Assembly (NCBI GenBank): GCA_021202205.1
Contig: JAJQDJ010000259.1
Location: 1-15,869 of the forward strand
Reading direction: 5' to 3'
Source of the DNA: Erysipelotrichaceae bacterium
Lineage (GTDB): Bacteria > Bacillota_I > Bacilli_A > Erysipelotrichales > Coprobacillaceae
Length of the DNA stretch: 15,869 bases
This document shows, piece after piece, positions 12,164-15,869 of the stretch. The notes under the pieces were generated by a model that was not told the DNA's origin, ran no database searches, and saw nothing but the letters and a program-made list of their open reading frames with translations. Both the position numbers and the translations under genes were made by a program. The number at the start of each line of letters is the position of its first letter. Positions within the stretch are counted from its first letter, which is position 1.

Positions 12164-15100
12164 ATGCCAAAAAGAGATGACATACAATCAGTATTAGTTA
12201 TTGGATCAGGACCAATTATTATTGGTCAGGCTTGTGAATTTGATTATTCAGGAACACAGGCATGTAAAGCACTAAGAAGTTTAGGATATAAGATTATTTT
12301 AGTTAACTCTAATCCTGCAACGATTATGACAGATCCAGAGGTGGCAGATGTAACATATATTGAACCACTTAAATTAACACAAATTATTGAAAAAGAAAGA
12401 CCAGATGCTTTACTTCCAAACTTGGGTGGTCAATCAGCCTTAAACTTAAGTGAAGAATTAAGCAACAATGGTGTTTTAGATAAATATGGTGTTCAAGTTT
12501 TAGGTGTTCAAATTGACGCCATTACACGTGGTGAAGACCGTTTGGAATTTAAGAAAACGATGAATGAATTGAACATTGAAATGGCCAGAAGTGAAATTGC
12601 TAATACAGTGGATGAAGCTTTAGCCATTGCTGAACGATTAGGGTACCTGTTGTTGTTAGACCTGCTTATACAATGGGCGGGGCTGGTGGGGGCCTTGTAT
12701 ACAATATTGATGAACTCAAAACAGTTGTATCACGTGGCTTAGCTGCTAGTTTAGTGCATCAATGCTTAATTGAAGAATCCGTATTGGGTTGGGAAGAATT
12801 AGAAGTTGAAGTTGTTGAGATGCGAAAAAACAATGTGATTACGGTATGTTTTATTGAAAACATTGATCCAATGGGTGTTCATACTGGTGATTCATTCTAT
12901 AGTGCGCCAATGTTAACGATATCTCAAGAAGTACAAGATTCTTTAAAAGATCAAGCATTTAGAATTGTTGAAAAAATTGGGGTTATTGGTGGTACAAATG
13001 TACAATTTGCTCATGATCCTAAGAGTGGAAGAATCATTGTTATAGAGATTAATCCTCGTACATCTAGATCATCTGCTTTAGCCTCTAAAGCTACAGGTTT
13101 TCCAATTGCGTTAATATCAGCTATGTTAGCTGCTGGTTTAACATTGGATGAAATTGAATGTGGTAAATATGGTACTTTAGATAAATATGTTCCTGATGGT
13201 GATTATGTTGTTATTAAGTTTGCAAGATGGGCTTTTGAAAAGTTCAAGGGTTCTGAGGATAAGCTTGGTACACAGATGAAAGCTGTTGGAGAAGTTATGA
13301 GTATTGGTAAGACATATAAAGAAGCTTTCCAAAAAGCTATCCGTTCTTTAGAGATTGGTCAATATGGTTTGGGTTATGCTAAAAATTATTATGAAATGTC
13401 TAAAGAAGAGTTATTGAAGTTATTGATTGTTCCTACAAGTCAAAGACAATTTATTATGTACGAAGCTTTAAGAAAAGGGGTAACAGTTGATGAATTGTAT
13501 GAATTGACTTCTATTAAGCCATATTTTATTGAACAAATGAAGGAATTGGTTGAAGAAGAAGAGAATATATTAACTTATAAGGGAAAAGAATTACCTGTAG
13601 AAGTATTAAAACAAGCTTAGTTAGATGGTTTCTCTGATAAATACTTGAGTCAAATATTAGATATTAATGAAGATAGTATTAGAAATGAAAGATTGGATAA
13701 TCATATTGAACAAACATGGCAACCAGTTCATGTTAGTGGAACAATGGATAATGCTTATTATTATTCTACATATAATGATGAAGATCATGACATAGTTTCA
13801 GATAATAAGAAGATTATGATATTAGGTGGAGGACCTAATAGAATTGGTCAAGGTATTGAATTTGATTATTGTTGCGTTCATGCAGCATTAGCTTTAAAGA
13901 AATTAGGTTTTGAAACAATTATTGTTAACTGTAATCCAGAAACAGTTTCTACCGACTATGATACTTCAGATAAGCTATATTTTGAACCATTGACATTAGA
14001 AGATGTATTAAGTATTTATCATAAAGAAAAACCATTAGGCGTTATTGCTCAATTTGGTGGACAAACACCATTAAACTTAGCATCACAACTTAAAGCTAAT
14101 GGGGTTAACATCTTAGGTACAACACCTGAAACAATTGATATGGCAGAAGATAGAGATTTATTTAATGCTATGATGGAAAAACTCAATATTCCTATGCCAG
14201 AATCAGGTATGGCTGTAGATATTGAAGAAGCATTAGAAATTTCTAAACGTATTGGTTATCCATTAATGGTAAGACCATCTTATGTATTAGGTGGTAGAGG
14301 TATGGAAGTTGTTTATGATGATGAAAAATTGAAAGAATATATGGCTGCTGCTGTAGGTGTAACGCCTGATAGACCTATCCTTATCGATAGATTCTTACAT
14401 AATGCAATGGAATGCGAAGCTGACGCGATTAGTGATGGTGAAAATGTTTTTGTTCCAGCTGTTATGGAACATATTGAATTAGCTGGTATTCACTCAGGTG
14501 ATTCAGCATGTATCTTGCCTTCACAACATATTCCAGTAAGACATTTAAATACAATTAAAGAATATACGAAAAAGATAGCTAAAGAAATGAATGTACGTGG
14601 ATTAATGAACATGCAATATGCGATTGAAGATGATAAAGTTTATGTCTTAGAAGCCAATCCTAGAGCATCTCGTACTGTACCATTAGTATCTAAAGTATGT
14701 AATATTAACATGGTGAAAATCGCAACAGAAATTATTACTGATGATCTAACAGGTAGACCTTCTCCTGTTCCAGGCTTAACAGAAAAGAAAATACCTCATG
14801 TAGGTATCAAACAAGCTGTGTTCCCATTCAACATGTTTCCTGAAGTCGATCCAATCTTAGGACCAGAAATGAGATCAACAGGTGAAGTATTAGGTATTGC
14901 CTCATCATTTGGTGCAGCTATTTATAAAGCTGAAGAAGCCACAAAAACACCTTTACCAACAAGTGGTAAAGTACTCATCAGTGTGAATGATAGAGATAAG
15001 CCAGAAGTTGTATCTTTAGCTCAAGGATATTATGATGCAGGCTTTGAAATTGTATCAACAGGTAAAACATATCAGCTTATTAAAGATGCAGGTATCCCTG

Positions 15101-15369
15101 TTACAAAGATTAAAAAGTTATATGAAGGGCAACCAAACATCAATGATGCATTAATCAATGGTGAACTAGCTATGGTTATCAATACACCTAGTGGTAAACA
15201 AAGTGCTCATGATGATAGTTATATTAGAAAGAATGCTATAAAGATGGGATTACCTTATATGACAAATATTGCGACTGCAAAAGCTGCCTTAGAAGGTATT
15301 ATTGAAACAAACATTCATGGTTACCACGAAGTCAAATCATTACAAGAATATCATAAAGCAATCAAATAG
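12164..15369 (+). pseudogene. carB: Carbamoyl-phosphate synthase large subunit, with one frameshift and one in-frame TAG
   Basis: CarB makes carbamoyl phosphate from bicarbonate, ammonia and two ATP, for pyrimidine and arginine synthesis; it partners with the glutaminase subunit CarA, which is not in this window. AAGGAGG precedes ATG 12164, and the protein starts MPKRDDIQSVLVIGSGPIII. At about codon 161 one C is missing (12646-12647, CCC to CC): restoring it turns ERLGYLLLLDL into ERLGYPVVVRPAYTMGGAGGG, the ATP-binding strand. The frame is then open to TAG 13618 (codon 486, oligomerisation domain) and continues in frame with LDGFSDKYLSQILDI, so the TAG replaces an ordinary codon. The second ATP-grasp half (IMILGGGPNRIGQGIEFDYC; YPLMVRPSYVLGGRGMEVVY; EANPRASRT) and the C-terminal MGS-type allosteric domain (GKVLISVNDRDKPEV onward) are intact. 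Restored length is 1068 residues, normal for CarB. Both lesions may be sequencing errors. Confidence 0.93.
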
Positions 15370-15399
15370 GAGGAGATTTACAAATCTCCTCCTATTTTT
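15364..15399. terminator. Bidirectional terminator between carB and the membrane-protein gene
   Basis: A long, nearly perfect stem: ATAGGAGGAGATT (15366-15378) pairs with AATCTCCTCCTAT (15383-15395), around a four-base apex, with A and T runs outside. The carB stop codon lies in the left arm and the stop of the convergent gene lies at the apex, so one hairpin ends both transcripts. Confidence 0.88.
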
Positions 15400-15770
15400 A
15401 TAACCAATAATATAAGCCAGCATACCGCTACAAACAAATAATTTTCATCTTCATAATATCCTTTAATACCATAAAAACATATAACAAAAGGCATAAATAA
15501 GATGAAAATCGAATCGGTTATGATAGATGTATTCAATATAAAATAAGATAATATCATAACAATTAAACTCATAATCATAAGTAATACAATACTTTGAGAA
15601 ATAGTTATATATTTATTCATATTTAATATATAAAATATTAAAAAACAAATATAGTAAAACAATACAAATGATAGCACCATCCAATTGCTATGAATTAAAT
15701 AATATATTGATAAAATACTAGCCACTACCGTTAAAACAATACTACTATATTGATAAGCTTTTTCATCCAT
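15378..15770 (-). CDS. Small multi-pass membrane protein of unknown function
   Basis: A 130-residue protein, not recognised. From ATG 15770 it starts MDEKAYQYSSIVLTVVASIL and has about four hydrophobic helices: SIVLTVVASILSIYYLI, MVLSFVLFYYICFLIFYIL, SIVLLMIMSLIVMILSYFIL, and SIFILFMPFVICFYGI, with a fifth stretch, YLFVAVCWLILLVIKI, at the end. Between the last two is a charged KGYYEDEN loop. There are no catalytic motifs. I prefer 15770 because GGTGAT lies about 5 bases upstream; an in-frame ATG at 15797 would add nine residues (MYYNGDGDF) without a binding site and would overlap a TATAAT. It is convergent with carB and shares its terminator, so its job is not tied to carB. Confidence 0.6.
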   Translation of the reverse strand: MDEKAYQYSSIVLTVVASILSIYYLIHSNWMVLSFVLFYYICFLIFYILNMNKYITISQSIVLLMIMSLIVMILSYFILNTSIITDSIFILFMPFVICFYGIKGYYEDENYLFVAVCWLILLVIKIGGDL

Positions 15771-15833
15771 AAAATCACCATCACCATTATAATACAAATA
15801 ATCATAATAAATACAAAAATTTTAAAACCTCAT

Positions 15834-15862
15834 TTGCACCGTGTGCGTAAATATAGTATAAT
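15834..15862 (+). promoter_or_regulatory. Strong promoter reading out of the window, with inverted repeat on the -35
   Basis: TTGCAC (15834-15839), an exact 17-bp spacer and a perfect TATAAT (15857-15862). GCAC-CGT-GTGC (15836-15846) forms a short inverted repeat over the -35 box and start of the spacer, so a repressor site is possible. The gene it serves lies beyond the right edge. Confidence 0.75.
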
Positions 15863-15869
15863 CTAAGAG

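Noticed and set aside
601..13620. Genetic-code change or stop-codon recoding explaining the in-frame TAG and TGA codons
   Set aside because: TAG ends ilvA, the first ATP-grasp gene and carB, and TGA ends DUF4250 and marR, all at natural family ends, so both are ordinary stops here. One-base indels in other genes also cannot be explained by recoding.
1..15869. CRISPR array, tRNA or rRNA genes
   Set aside because: No regularly spaced repeats, no tRNA cloverleaf elements such as GGTTCGAATCC-type arms and no rRNA-like sequence were seen.

Overview
The window looks like chromosomal DNA of an AT-rich gut-type Firmicute. The strong AAGGAGG-type ribosome binding sites, very low GC, a DUF4250 protein, the style of the threonine ammonia-lyase and a MarR-MATE pair would all suit the Erysipelotrichia/Coprobacillaceae. 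That placement is an inference from gene style; no rRNA or other marker gene is present.

Layout. 1-972 holds a LysR regulator broken by one in-frame TAG. 975-1491 (minus) holds an XRE-type regulator with a membrane tail, broken by TGA at a tryptophan codon, overlapping a 42-residue membrane reading frame. 1566-2432 (minus) is a pair of GNAT acetyltransferases. 2571-3964 is a DUF4250 gene coupled to threonine ammonia-lyase (ilvA). 4002-4649 is a HAD-fold protein. 4769-7879 is a three-gene operon: ATP-grasp ligase, alpha/beta-hydrolase (esterase-like), and a second paralogous ATP-grasp ligase that carries a one-base frameshift. 7906-9589 (minus) is an AbiEii/AbiEi type IV toxin-antitoxin pair. 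A 41-bp exact direct repeat flanks the pair and contains the last codons and the terminator of the second ATP-grasp gene. 9678-10087 holds decayed remnants resembling a MarR gene and RhuM-family genes. 10209-11956 is a marR-MATE efflux operon with a broken MATE gene. 12164-15369 is carB, preceded by a leader with an intrinsic terminator and a possible leader peptide; carB has one frameshift and one in-frame TAG. 15378-15770 (minus) is an unknown four-helix membrane protein. The right edge holds a strong promoter reading out of the window.

Working together. The best candidate for an undescribed system is the ATP-grasp/esterase/ATP-grasp operon. It has its own extended -10 promoter, tight 11-nt and -1-nt gene junctions, and a closing bidirectional hairpin. 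Two related amide- or ester-forming ligases around a serine hydrolase suggest synthesis, and trimming or transfer, of a small peptide-like or acylated molecule; no substrate can be read from the sequence. The AbiE cassette with its flanking repeats and gene debris marks 7.87-10.1 kb as an accessory hot spot.

Caution. Five otherwise full-length genes here (LysR, XRE, second ATP-grasp, MATE, carB) are interrupted by single-base events, several of them in short homopolymers. TAG and TGA both end intact genes in the window, so a changed genetic code is not the explanation. Sequencing or assembly error is a serious alternative to genuine gene decay, particularly for carB.
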